Numbered from the stretch's first letter, positions 32,878-41,341 are shown. The stretch: DNA of 64,000 nucleotides from Glycomyces terrestris (GCF_003933745.1 NZ_RSEB01000009.1:45373-109372); one strand, 5' to 3'. Numbers and translations: made by a program. The notes: generated by a model from the letters alone, not told the origin.

Positions 32878-33641
32878 CGCGCCACCTCCTCGCCGAGGAG
32901 CCGCGCGGCCAGGCGGCGCGCCTGCCCGCCCAGGCGCGAGTCGGCGTCGGCCAGGAGCTCGGGCACGGGGCCGACCTCCACGAACCGGCCGGCCTCCATC
33001 ACCGCGGCGCGGTGGCAGATCCGGGTGATGACCTCCAGCTCGTGCGTGATGAGCAGGACGGTCAGCCCCAGCTCGCGGTTCAGGCGCGCGAGCAGGTCGA
33101 GGATCTCGTCGGTCGTGTCGGTGTCGAGCGCGCTGGTGGCCTCGTCGGAGAGGAGCACGGCCGGCTCGGACGCGAGCGCCCGCGCGATCGCCAGGCGCTG
33201 GCGCTGGCCGCCCGAGAGCTGCCCCGGGTAGGACGTCGCCTTGTCGGACAGGCCGACCAGGTCGAGCAGCTCCAGGGCCCGCTCCCGCCGGGCGGCGCGC
33301 CGGACGCCGCGGAACCGCAGCGGCAGGGCCACATTGGACGCGGCATTGCGGTTGGATAGCAGGTTGAAGTGCTGGAAGATCATCGCCGTGTGCGAGCGGG
33401 CCTCACGCAGCTCGCGGCCGCGGAGCGCGGTCAGGTCGCGGCCGGCGACCTCTACGGTGCCCGCGTCGGGGCGGGTGAGGAGGTTCGCGGTGCGCAGGAG
33501 CGTCGACTTGCCGGCGCCGGAGCGGCCGAGGATGCCGAAGATCTCGCCGGAGGCGACGTCGAGCGAGACGTCGTCGAGGGCGGTGAGCTCGCCGAAGCGC
33601 TTGGTCACACCGGACAGGCGGATGCTGGGACTGGAGTCCAT
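32874..33641 (-). CDS. metN: Methionine ABC transporter ATP-binding protein, lacking the NIL domain
   Basis: A 255-residue ABC ATPase. Walker [10 protein letters not shown] (about residues 38-46), Q-loop IFQHFNLL, signature [15 protein letters not shown], Walker [13 protein letters not shown] and H-loop LLITHELEV are all present. Typical MetN has about 340 residues and ends in a regulatory NIL/ACT domain that binds methionine and blocks transport. Here the protein ends about 20 residues after the ATPase core, so this feedback domain is absent. The ATG at 33641 is preceded by a pyrimidine-rich stretch instead of a ribosome site. A Cys-rich leader ORF lies 64 bases upstream. Confidence 0.9.
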   Translation of the reverse strand: MDSSPSIRLSGVTKRFGELTALDDVSLDVASGEIFGILGRSGAGKSTLLRTANLLTRPDAGTVEVAGRDLTALRGRELREARSHTAMIFQHFNLLSNRNAASNVALPLRFRGVRRAARRERALELLDLVGLSDKATSYPGQLSGGQRQRLAIARALASEPAVLLSDEATSALDTDTTDEILDLLARLNRELGLTVLLITHELEVITRICHRAAVMEAGRFVEVGPVPELLADADSRLGGQARRLAARLLGEEVAR

Positions 33642-33673
33642 GGGAAGGAAAGGTCGCTTTCGCTGGGGGAGAT

Positions 33674-33693
33674 CGCCGCTTCGGGGCGCGGCG
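33674..33693 (-). promoter_or_regulatory. Stem-loop between leader ORF and metN
   Basis: On the minus strand CGCCGC and GCGGCG pair around an 8-base loop, between the Cys-rich leader ORF and metN. It could act in attenuation or start-site control of metN. Confidence 0.4.
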
Positions 33694-33705
33694 GTGCGGG
33701 AGCCC

Positions 33706-33783
33706 TCAGCAGGCGCACATTCGACAGCACGACGCGGCGACGCGGCGGGCGTCGCTGAGGCGTTCGAGGTGCTGTGCGGTCAT
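33706..33783 (-). CDS. Cysteine-rich leader peptide of the metNIQ operon
   Basis: A 25-codon ORF on the minus strand, from ATG 33783 to TGA 33706, whose product starts [14 protein letters not shown] and ends SCCRMCAC. Four of the last seven residues are Cys and one is Met, directly before the stop. Short ORFs with clustered Cys codons upstream of sulfur genes are known in mycobacteria as cysteine-responsive attenuators, and similar small leaders occur before sulfur transporters in streptomycetes. Ribosome stalling at the Cys codons when cysteine is low would alter folding before metN. There is no ribosome site, so a leaderless start is possible. Confidence 0.7.
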   Translation of the reverse strand: MTAQHLERLSDARRVAASCCRMCAC

Positions 33784-33878
33784 AGCCTATGAGTCAAGCA
33801 GGAGTTCGTGCCGAATCCAAGCGCCTGTGACGAACGCCGCGTCACCGGTATGACACCGAGCTGAGATAGGGTTCCGCC

Positions 33879-35180
33879 ATGACTGTTGCGACGATTCCCG
33901 CCCCGGCGTTCGCGATCGAGCGGTTCAGACTCGCCAACGGCCTGCGGGTGGTCCTCGCGCCGGACCCCGGAGCGCCCGTCGTCGGCGTCGCCGTGGTGTA
34001 CGACGTGGGGATGCGGTCCGAGCCCGAAGGGCGCACCGGTTTCGCCCACCTGTTCGAGCACATGATGTTCCAGGGCTCCCACAACGTCGGCAAGGCCGAG
34101 CACATGCGCCACGTGCAGTCCGCGGGCGGCACCTTCAACGGCTCCACCCACATCGACTACACCGACTACTTCAACCTCCTCCCCTCCAACGGCCTCGAAC
34201 TGGCCCTCTTCCTCGAGGCCGACCGCATGCGCGGCCCGGCGATCACCGAGGAGAACCTCGCCAACCAGGTGAGCGTCGTCAAGGAGGAGATCCGGGTCAA
34301 CGTCCTCAACCGCCCCTACGGCGGCTTCCCGTGGATCAAGCTCCCGCCGGTCATGTTCGACACCTTCGCGAACTCCCACGACGGCTACGGCTCCTTCGTC
34401 GACCTCGACGCCGCCACCGTGGACGACGCCCGCTCGTTCTTCGACGCCTACTACCCGGCCTCGAACGCGGTCCTCTCCGTCGCCGGCGACTTCGACCTCG
34501 AGCAGGCCCGCGAGCTCGTCGAACGCCACTTCGGGAACGTCGAGGCGCGCCCCGCGCCCGTCCACCCCTCGTTCGACGAACCCGACCTGAGCGCTGAACG
34601 CCGCGTCTCGTACGTAGACGAGCGCGCGACCCTCCCGGCCGTCGCCGCCGCCTGGCGCGTGCCCGACCCGGTCACCGAGCTCGACGCGTTCCTCCCGTAC
34701 GTCGTCCTCGGCGAGCTCCTCACCGACGGCGACGCCTCGCGCCTGGTCGAGCGCCTCGTCCACGCCGACCGCAGCGCCACCGCCGTGGCCGCGCACTGCA
34801 CGTTCATGGCCGAGCCGTTCGCCTCGCGCGGGCCCACGGTCATGCTCGTGCAGGCGTTCCTGCCCCCGGGCACCGCCGTCGAGGCCGTCCTCGGCACCGT
34901 CGACGAGGAGCTCGCCCGCGTCGCCGAAGGCGTCGACGAGGACGAGCTCGACCGTGTCAAGGCCCGCGTCGCCGCCCAGCTGCTGCGCGGCGACGACTCG
35001 GTCATGGGCCGCTCGCGCCGCCTGGCGACCGCCGAGATCTTCCACGGCGACGCCGCCATGTCGACCCGGTTCGCCGGGCTCCTCGGCGAGGTCACCGCCG
35101 AGTCCGTCGCACAGGCGGCCGCCGCGCTCACCCCGCGGCGCCGCGCCGTCCTCGAAGTCGTCCCCGGAGGCGCCCAGTGA
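33879..35180 (+). CDS. M16 zinc peptidase, catalytic-type subunit
   Basis: A 433-residue M16B-family peptidase. The inverted zinc motif HxxEH is clear in FAHLFEHMMFQG (about residues 58-69), and the distal Glu lies in the expected region about 70 residues later (ENLANQVSVVKEEIR). Two homologous M16 halves follow. Bacterial M16B enzymes work as dimers or as pairs of an active and an inactive subunit and degrade peptides or process proteins. The gene overlaps the next M16 gene by four bases, consistent with such a pair. The start is ATG 33879. Confidence 0.92.
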   Translation: MTVATIPAPAFAIERFRLANGLRVVLAPDPGAPVVGVAVVYDVGMRSEPEGRTGFAHLFEHMMFQGSHNVGKAEHMRHVQSAGGTFNGSTHIDYTDYFNLLPSNGLELALFLEADRMRGPAITEENLANQVSVVKEEIRVNVLNRPYGGFPWIKLPPVMFDTFANSHDGYGSFVDLDAATVDDARSFFDAYYPASNAVLSVAGDFDLEQARELVERHFGNVEARPAPVHPSFDEPDLSAERRVSYVDERATLPAVAAAWRVPDPVTELDAFLPYVVLGELLTDGDASRLVERLVHADRSATAVAAHCTFMAEPFASRGPTVMLVQAFLPPGTAVEAVLGTVDEELARVAEGVDEDELDRVKARVAAQLLRGDDSVMGRSRRLATAEIFHGDAAMSTRFAGLLGEVTAESVAQAAAALTPRRRAVLEVVPGGAQ

Positions 35181-36487
35181 AGATCCCCGTGCCCGGACTC
35201 GCACCCGAGGTCCCGCTGACCCTGCCGGTCCCCGTCGAGCGGACCCTCCCGAACGGCCTCCGCGTGCTGCTCGCGCGCCGCCCCGGCGTCCCGCTCGCCG
35301 AGGTGCGCCTGTCGATCCCGGCCGCGCACACCGACCTCGCCGCGGCCGACCTGCTCGCCTCGACCCTGTTCTCCGGCACCGAGAACGCCTCGATGACCGC
35401 CATCGCCCGCCGCCTCCAGAGCGTCGGCGGCGCGCTCGGCGCCGGCGCCGACCCGGACCGGATCGCCGTGTCCGGCAACAGCCTCGCGACCGGCCTCCCC
35501 GAGCTCCTGGAGACCCTCGGCGACGTCCTCAAGGCCGCCGAGTACCCCGAGGCGCCCTTCGACGTCGAGCGCTCCCGCATCATCGACAGCCTCTCCGTCG
35601 CCGAGCAGCAGCCCGACTTCCAGGTCAACCGCGTCCTCGACGCGCGCCTGTGGGGCGACCACCCGTACGGGCACCAGCAGCCCACCGCCGCCGAGGTCGC
35701 CGCCGTCGAGCGCGAGGCCGTGCTCGCCCTGCACGCCTCCCGCGTCCACCCGACCGGCGCCCGCCTCGTCATCGTCGGCGACATCGACCCCGAGGCCACC
35801 GCGGCGGCCGTCGAGAAGGCCCTCGGCGACTGGAACGGCGCCGGCGAGACGCGCGCCATGGAGCCGCTCCCCGAGCCCGTCCCCGGCCCGCTCGTCCTGG
35901 TCGACCGGCCCGGCTCGGTCCAGTCCGCGATCCGCGTCGCCTACCCGGCCGTGGTCCGCACCCACCCCGACAACGCGGCCCAGCACCTCACCAACCTCGT
36001 CTTCGGCGGCTACTTCACCTCGCGCCTGGTCATGAACCTGCGCGAGACGAAGGGCTACGGGTACTCGCCGCGCTCGCGCGTCGACCACTCGCCGGCCGGC
36101 TCGATCCAGCTCGCGGCCGTCGACGTCGCCACCGAGGTCACCGCGCTCGCGCTCGCCGAGGTCCGCGCCGAACTGCGCGGCATGGCGGAGAACCCGCCCG
36201 CCGCGGAGGAGCTCGACCTGGCCCGCCGGTACGCGCTCGGCTCCATCAAGCTCGCCACCGCCACCCAGGCGGGCGTCGCGAACTACATCTCGGTGCTCGC
36301 CGCCGCCGACCTGCCGCTGTCGTGGCTCGCCGAGCACTCCGAGCGCCTCCGCGACGTCACCCCCGCGGACGTCCAGCGCGTCGCCGCGGCCGAGCTCGAC
36401 CCCGACCGCGCGGTCACCGTCGTCCTGGGCGACGGCGCGGAGATCCGCGACTCGCTCGCCGAGCTGGGGGAGATCGCGGCCCCATGA
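35177..36487 (+). CDS. M16 peptidase-like protein, non-catalytic partner with R/Y motif
   Basis: A 436-residue M16-fold protein starting with GTG 35177, overlapping the upstream stop. The zinc motif is lost: the matching region reads AADLLASTLFSGT, without His or Glu ligands. The C-terminal half keeps the substrate-binding Arg-Tyr motif (LRETKGYGYSPRSRV, about residues 286-300). An active subunit plus an R/Y subunit is the known architecture of two-gene M16B peptidases, so these two proteins probably form one enzyme. Its stop overlaps the start of nudC. Confidence 0.9.
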   Translation: MKIPVPGLAPEVPLTLPVPVERTLPNGLRVLLARRPGVPLAEVRLSIPAAHTDLAAADLLASTLFSGTENASMTAIARRLQSVGGALGAGADPDRIAVSGNSLATGLPELLETLGDVLKAAEYPEAPFDVERSRIIDSLSVAEQQPDFQVNRVLDARLWGDHPYGHQQPTAAEVAAVEREAVLALHASRVHPTGARLVIVGDIDPEATAAAVEKALGDWNGAGETRAMEPLPEPVPGPLVLVDRPGSVQSAIRVAYPAVVRTHPDNAAQHLTNLVFGGYFTSRLVMNLRETKGYGYSPRSRVDHSPAGSIQLAAVDVATEVTALALAEVRAELRGMAENPPAAEELDLARRYALGSIKLATATQAGVANYISVLAAADLPLSWLAEHSERLRDVTPADVQRVAAAELDPDRAVTVVLGDGAEIRDSLAELGEIAAP

Positions 36488-37395
36488 TGCACCCGCCCCT
36501 GGCGGTCGACGAGGTCGACCGGTTCGCCGCGCACCGCGGCGACGACGCGTGGCTCGAGGACGCGTGGCAGCGCGCGCAGATCGTCGTCTGCGACCCCGAG
36601 CGCGAGCACATCGACGCCGACGAGGACGGCCTGCGCTACTACGACGCGGCCACCGCCCCCGACGGCGAGCGCGTCTACCTCGGCGGCGAGCACCCGCCCG
36701 TGTTCGCCGTCTTCGCCGACCTCCCCGACGGGCTCCCCGGCCGCTGGATCAAGCCCACCTGGGAGCGCCGCGACCTCGCGATCGCCGTGGAGGCCATCGG
36801 GATCGGGCACTGGCACGCCACGTACCGGTTCCACCCGACGACCGGCGAGCCGCTGCGCCCCCGGATGGCCGGCTGGGAGCTCGCGGGCGCCAACGGCCGC
36901 CCGGTCTTCCCGCGCACCGACCCGGCCGTGATCGTCCTCATCGACGACGGCGCCGACCGCGTCCTGCTCGCCCAGCACCAGCGCTACGGCGGCCAGCCGA
37001 AGCCGGCGGTGGCGCAGAACACGATCGGGGCGGCGGCGCAGTCGACGCGCAGCGGCCGGTACGCGTGCATCGCGGGCTTCGTCGAGCCGGGCGAGTCCGC
37101 CGAGGCCGCCGTCCACCGCGAGGTCGCCGAGGAGGTCGGCATCAAGCTCGACCGCCTCGACTACGTCTCGAGCCAGCCGTGGCCGTACCCGCGCTCGCTC
37201 ATGCTCGCCTACCGGGCCACCGCCGACGCCGCGCAGCCGCTCGCGCTCCAGGCCGAGGAGATCGCGGACGCGCGCTGGTTCACCGCCGACGAGGTGCGGC
37301 AGATGTGGGTGGAGACGGCCGACTCGACGCCGAGCGCGGTGCGGATCTCCGTGGCGCGCTTCCTGATCGAGAACTGGCTCGCCGAGGTCGCATAG
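36484..37395 (+). CDS. nudC: NADH pyrophosphatase / RNA NAD-decapping hydrolase, zinc ribbon lost
   Basis: A 303-residue Nudix hydrolase. The Nudix box reads GFVEPGESAEAAVHREVAEE plus VGI (about residues 199-221), followed by the NudC signature SSQPWPYPRSLM. NudC cleaves NAD(H) and NAD caps of RNA. In most members a four-cysteine zinc ribbon precedes PRTDPAVI. Here that region reads HATYRFHPTTGEPLRPRM and contains no Cys. ATG 36484 overlaps the M16 stop (ATGA). Confidence 0.92.
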   Translation: MMHPPLAVDEVDRFAAHRGDDAWLEDAWQRAQIVVCDPEREHIDADEDGLRYYDAATAPDGERVYLGGEHPPVFAVFADLPDGLPGRWIKPTWERRDLAIAVEAIGIGHWHATYRFHPTTGEPLRPRMAGWELAGANGRPVFPRTDPAVIVLIDDGADRVLLAQHQRYGGQPKPAVAQNTIGAAAQSTRSGRYACIAGFVEPGESAEAAVHREVAEEVGIKLDRLDYVSSQPWPYPRSLMLAYRATADAAQPLALQAEEIADARWFTADEVRQMWVETADSTPSAVRISVARFLIENWLAEVA

Positions 37396-37413
37396 GGCGT
37401 CGCAGAGGGCCGC

Positions 37414-38370
37414 CTAGACCTTCGTGACGGCGGCCGCCTCGGCCTCCTCGGCGTCGCTGCGCTTGGCCGAGACCGCGCGCTGCGCGGTGAAGACGCCGGC
37501 GATGACGACGAGGCCGCCCACGATCTGCGGCACCGTCAGCGCCTCGCCGAGCAGGGCCCAGGCCGCGAGCGAGGCGATGACGACCTCCGCGTAGCCGATG
37601 CCGCCGGCGACCGGCGCGGACACGAACCGTAGGCCGCTCAGGCCGAGGCCGTACGCGGCGGCGGTGCACAGCACCAGCGCGGAGACGCTCACCCAGCCCG
37701 TGGTCGCGATGCCGCCGAGGACCACCTGCGACGACAGCGCCGCCCAGTCGAGGGCCCACGGGGCCGCGAGCGGCGCGAGCACGGCGGCGCCGACGGCGAA
37801 GCCGACCGCGAGGAGCACCCGCACGTCGACGCGCGCGGTGAGCTTCTCGCCGGACAGGAAGTACGTCGCCTGGCAGGCCGCGGCCGCCGAGCCCGCGATG
37901 AGCCCGACCGCGTCGAGGCGCAGGCCCGACCAGACCTCGACGACGATGCACAGGCCGACGATGCTGAGCAGGACGCCGATGACGGCGGAGCGCGGGAGGA
38001 CGGTGCGCCGCACGAACCGGACCCAGGCCGCGACCACGATGGGGCCCATGAACTCCAGCAGCAGCGCGATGCCGACCGGGAGCCGCTCGACGGCGATGAA
38101 GTAGAACGCCTGCACCGCGGCGATCGCGGTGAGGCCGAACAGCGCCAGCGCGCCCCACGGCAGGCGCGTGCCGCCGCGGAGGGTCCGCACCAGCGGCACG
38201 GCCGCGACCGCGAGGGCGAGGAGGCCGACGCCGCAGATACGCAGCCATGTCACCTGGATCGGGGTGAGCCCGGCCTGGATGACCACCTTGCCGAAGGGGC
38301 CGCAGACGCCGAAGAACAGCGAGGCGGCGAGGACGAGCGAGACGCCGAGGGCGGCGCGCGGTGAGGTCAT
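37414..38370 (-). CDS. EamA/DMT-family transporter
   Basis: A 318-residue membrane protein with ten hydrophobic segments in two EamA repeats, the DMT layout. It starts MTSPRAALGVSLVLAASLFF at 38370 and ends in a charged cytoplasmic tail (KRSDAEEAEAAAVTKV). Family members such as RhtA export amino acids or other metabolites; the substrate cannot be told. The longer upstream frame to 38577 crosses a terminator and is rejected. It is convergent with nudC, with only 18 bases between the stops. Confidence 0.88.
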   Translation of the reverse strand: MTSPRAALGVSLVLAASLFFGVCGPFGKVVIQAGLTPIQVTWLRICGVGLLALAVAAVPLVRTLRGGTRLPWGALALFGLTAIAAVQAFYFIAVERLPVGIALLLEFMGPIVVAAWVRFVRRTVLPRSAVIGVLLSIVGLCIVVEVWSGLRLDAVGLIAGSAAAACQATYFLSGEKLTARVDVRVLLAVGFAVGAAVLAPLAAPWALDWAALSSQVVLGGIATTGWVSVSALVLCTAAAYGLGLSGLRFVSAPVAGGIGYAEVVIASLAAWALLGEALTVPQIVGGLVVIAGVFTAQRAVSAKRSDAEEAEAAAVTKV

Positions 38371-38512
38371 GGCAGGGCTCCACGGGTCGACCGGCGGACA
38401 GGGCGCGGCGGTGCCGGGGACGGTCCGGGACCTGGGGTTCCGGGCCGCGGCCGACGCGCGGGATCGGTTGAGGGGCCGCCCGAACGGTACACCCGCTCCG
38501 AGGGCAGAGAAA

Positions 38513-38540
38513 AGGCCCGGGACGGATCCATCCCGGGCCT
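38513..38540 (-). terminator. Terminator of the mycoredoxin gene
   Basis: On the minus strand stem AGGCCCGGGA with its complement and an 8-base loop is followed by TTTTCTCT. Same GGCCCGG family as the other terminators. Confidence 0.8.
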
Positions 38541-38543
38541 GAA

Positions 38544-38576
38544 TGCTTAGCGACCACCCCTCGAAGTCGCTAAGCA
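38544..38576. repeat. 11-bp inverted repeat TGCTTAGCGAC
   Basis: Perfect arms TGCTTAGCGAC and GTCGCTAAGCA with an 11-base spacer, followed at 38580 by a second dyad TTGACGAGTCAA. They lie between the mycoredoxin stop and the EamA start. Could be a second terminator or a protein-binding site. Confidence 0.6.
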
Positions 38577-38654
38577 AGCTTGACGAGTCAACTATAGGGC
38601 ATCGTACCGGCTTTGTGTCCTAAACGTGACCATAGTCTCGGCATGTGGCACAGG

Positions 38655-38888
38655 TCAAGCCGCGAGCTTCTCTTTCACCTGCGCCAGAGAGGGATTCGTG
38701 AGCGCCGAGCCGTCGGCGAACCGCACGGTCGGCACCGTGGCGTTGCCGCCGTTGACCCCCATGACGAACTCGGCGGCCGCCGGGTCCTCCTCGATGTTGA
38801 CCTCTTCGTAGGCCAGGCCCTCCCGGTCGAGCGCCGACTTCAGCCGCCTGCAGTAGCCGCACCAGGTGGTGCTGTACATGGTGATCAT
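38655..38888 (-). CDS. mrx1: Mycoredoxin / glutaredoxin-like protein
   Basis: A 77-residue thioredoxin-fold protein with redox motif CGYC in YSTTWCGYCRRLKSALDREG, the cis-Pro motif TVPTVRFADG and the final helix typical of mycoredoxin-1. Mrx1 reduces mycothiol mixed disulfides in actinobacteria. I chose ATG 38888 because GGAGGAT precedes it. The gene lies beside uvrD2, as in Mycobacterium tuberculosis (Rv3198A next to Rv3198c), which supports the call. Confidence 0.9.
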   Translation of the reverse strand: MITMYSTTWCGYCRRLKSALDREGLAYEEVNIEEDPAAAEFVMGVNGGNATVPTVRFADGSALTNPSLAQVKEKLAA

Positions 38889-39025
38889 CGATCCTCCTTC
38901 TCCAACCGACAGTAACGCGGGGGCGCCCCGGGTCATTCCGCCCGATCGTGGTCCTCCTCACGTCGATCCCCTTGAGGGTGAACGGTCCCGGGGTTCTCGT
39001 CGGAGGGCTCTGGGAGACTGTCGGG

Positions 39026-41170
39026 ATGAGCACGCGCGACGAGGCCATCCACCTGCTCCTCTCCGGACTCGACCCTGAGCAGCGCGAGGCGGTGACCGCC
39101 GACCCCGGACCCGTCTGCGTCCTCGCCGGCGCCGGCACCGGCAAGACCCGGGCCGTCACCCACCGCATCGCGTACCGCGTGCTGCGCGGCGACATCCGCG
39201 GCCAGCACGTCACCGCCGTGACCTTCACCGCCCGCGCGGCCGGGGAGATGCGCGACCGCCTCCGCGGCCTCGGCGTCTCCGGCGTCAACGCCCGCACCTT
39301 CCACTCCGCCGCGCTGCGCCAGCTCCGCTACTTCGGCGCCCGCCGCTTCGGCGGCCAGCTGCCCGAGCTGGTCGACTCGACGCTGAAGTTCACCGCGATC
39401 GCCGCCGCCCGCGCCGGCCTCCAGACCTCCCGCGCCAAGAACTTCGACCTCACCACCGAGATCGAGTGGGCCGCCTCGTCCCTCATCGGCCCCGACGACT
39501 ACGTCAGCGCCGTCGCCGCGCTCGGGCGCGACGCGCCCGCCGCCCCCGAGGACGTCGCGAAGGTCTACGCCGCCTACATCGAGGCCAAGCGCCGCGCCGG
39601 GGTCATGGACTTCGCCGACGTCCTCGCCTACACCGCCGACCTCATCGCCGACGTCGAGTCCGCCGCCGACCAGATCCGCAGCCAGTACCGCTTCTTCGTC
39701 GTCGACGAGTACCAGGACGTCACCCCGCTCCAGCAGCGCCTCCTCGACGCCTGGCTCGGCGACCGCGACGACATCACCGTCGTCGGCGATGCCAGCCAGA
39801 CCATCTACTCCTTCACCGGCGCCACCTCGAAGTACCTCCTCGACTTCACCCGCAGGCACAAGGACGCGGCGCTCGTGCGCCTCGTGCGCGACTACCGCTC
39901 CACCCCGCAGGTCGTCGGCCTCGCCAACCAGATCATCGGCGAGTCCAAGGGGCGCGAGGCGAAGATGCGCCTCGAGCTCGTCGGGCAGCGTCCCAGCGGC
40001 CCCGAGGTCACCGCCGAGGTCTTCGCCGACGAGGCGGAGGAGGCCGACATGATCGCCCGCCGCTGCCGCCAGCTCATCGCCGACGGCACCAGCGCCTCCG
40101 AGATCGCGGTCCTCTACCGCACCAACGCCCAGTCGCAGGCGTACGAGGAGGCGCTCGCCTCCTACGGCGTGCCCACGGTCGTCACCGGCGCGGCCCGCTT
40201 CTTCGACCGGCCCGAGGTGCGCCAGGCCGTGATCGCGATGCGCTCGGCCGCGAAGACCGACATCGGCCGGCTGCCGCTCGCCGAGGCCGTGCCCACCGCG
40301 CTCGACGCCGTCGGCTGGCGCGCCGACGCCCCGCCTTCCGGTGGGGCCCAGCGCGAAGCGTGGGAGGCGGTGGCCGCGCTCGTGGCGCTGTCCGAGCAGT
40401 TCCTGGACCACCACCGGGCCGACCCCGACCGGGACGGGCCCGATCCCGACCTCGAGGCGTTCTGCGCCGAGCTCGGCCGCCGCGCCGCCGAGCAGCACGC
40501 GCCGGCCGTCGAAGGCGTCACCCTCGCGAGCCTGCACGCGGCCAAGGGCCTCGAATGGGACGCCGTGTTCCTCGTCGGCCTCGCCGACGGCACGCTCCCG
40601 ACCACGTTCGCGCGCACCGAGGCCGCGCTCGAAGAGGAGCGGCGCCTGCTCTACGTCGGCATCACCCGCGCCCGCGAGCGGCTCCAGCTCTCCTACGGCC
40701 TCGCCCGCACCTCCGGCGGCCGCGAGCGGCGCCTGTGCCGCTTCCTCGCGCCGCTCGGCCTCGGCGGCTTCCCGAAGGCCCCCGAGCCGAGCGCCGGCAG
40801 GCCACGCTCGTCGAAGAAGACCGCGAAGGTCCTCGACTGCTCCGGCTGCGGCAAGCCGCTCACCGACGCCCGCGACCGCAAGCTGGGCCACTGCCCCGAC
40901 TGCCCGGCCACTATGGACGAAGAGCTGTTCGAGCGGCTCCGCGAATGGCGCATCGGCGTCGCCAAGCACGACGCCAAGCCCGCCTTCACCGTCTTCACGG
41001 ATGTGACGCTCATCGCCATCGCGGAGCGCTGTCCGGCATCCGACAGCGAACTGGCGTCCCTCCACGGCATCGGGAAGTCCAAGCTCGACAAGTACGGGCC
41101 GGCGGTGTTGCACCTGGTCAACGGCGGTGCCGTCGAGGACGCGGTGGCGATGTGCACCGAGGGCTCCTGA
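39026..41170 (+). CDS. uvrD2: ATP-dependent DNA helicase UvrD2
   Basis: A 714-residue SF1 helicase. Motifs in order: Q-motif LDPEQREAV, Walker A AGAGTGKT, motif II VVDEYQDV, motif III GDASQTIYSF, motif IV LVRDYRSTPQ, motif V TLASLHAAKGLEWDAVFLVG and motif VI LLYVGITRARERL. The C-terminus has two CxxC pairs (CSGCGKP, CPDC) and an HRDC domain (residues about 640-705), which distinguish UvrD2 from UvrD1. It unwinds DNA in repair and replication. The start is ATG 39026; the upstream open frame has no ribosome site. whiB7 follows, as in mycobacteria. Confidence 0.94.
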   Translation: MSTRDEAIHLLLSGLDPEQREAVTADPGPVCVLAGAGTGKTRAVTHRIAYRVLRGDIRGQHVTAVTFTARAAGEMRDRLRGLGVSGVNARTFHSAALRQLRYFGARRFGGQLPELVDSTLKFTAIAAARAGLQTSRAKNFDLTTEIEWAASSLIGPDDYVSAVAALGRDAPAAPEDVAKVYAAYIEAKRRAGVMDFADVLAYTADLIADVESAADQIRSQYRFFVVDEYQDVTPLQQRLLDAWLGDRDDITVVGDASQTIYSFTGATSKYLLDFTRRHKDAALVRLVRDYRSTPQVVGLANQIIGESKGREAKMRLELVGQRPSGPEVTAEVFADEAEEADMIARRCRQLIADGTSASEIAVLYRTNAQSQAYEEALASYGVPTVVTGAARFFDRPEVRQAVIAMRSAAKTDIGRLPLAEAVPTALDAVGWRADAPPSGGAQREAWEAVAALVALSEQFLDHHRADPDRDGPDPDLEAFCAELGRRAAEQHAPAVEGVTLASLHAAKGLEWDAVFLVGLADGTLPTTFARTEAALEEERRLLYVGITRARERLQLSYGLARTSGGRERRLCRFLAPLGLGGFPKAPEPSAGRPRSSKKTAKVLDCSGCGKPLTDARDRKLGHCPDCPATMDEELFERLREWRIGVAKHDAKPAFTVFTDVTLIAIAERCPASDSELASLHGIGKSKLDKYGPAVLHLVNGGAVEDAVAMCTEGS

Positions 41171-41212
41171 CTTCTCCGACCGACCGCAAAAACTTTCTTT
41201 CAAAACCCCCGG

Positions 41213-41250
41213 AAAATACGTTGCGCTCCCATGGAGGACGGGCGTAGCGT
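41213..41250 (+). promoter_or_regulatory. whiB7 promoter with AT-rich WhiB7 element
   Basis: A -35 element TTGCGC (41221-41226) and a -10 element TAGCGT (41245-41250) are separated by 18 bases. AAAATA at 41213-41218 lies directly upstream of -35. WhiB7-dependent promoters are known to carry such an AT-rich stretch there, so the gene is probably autoregulated. The predicted transcript start is near 41257. Confidence 0.65.
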
Positions 41251-41308
41251 TGCTCAAGCCGGGAGAGGTGTGCGCCTCAGACCCCCGGCCCGTAGGAGAT
41301 GAAGATCA

Positions 41309-41341
41309 ATGGCACCCATGGAACCTGGAAAGGAGGGGTAG
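41309..41341 (+). CDS. Possible 10-residue leader peptide in whiB7 leader
   Basis: The frame MAPMEPGKEG-stop begins 10 bases after GGAG (41295-41298) and ends at 41341, four bases before the start of the next leader ORF. Its last codons contain the ribosome site of that ORF, so its translation would affect initiation there. Too short to judge by codon use. Confidence 0.4.
   Translation: MAPMEPGKEG

Noticed and set aside
33642..33878. SAM riboswitch upstream of metN
   Set aside because: I see no kink-turn, GATGAGA-like core or multi-helix junction of SAM-I type. The leader ORF with Cys codons explains the region better.
38371..38577. N-terminal extension of the EamA transporter to 38577
   Set aside because: It would cross the terminator and inverted repeat and adds a sequence without any membrane helix. 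ATG 38370 gives the normal family length.
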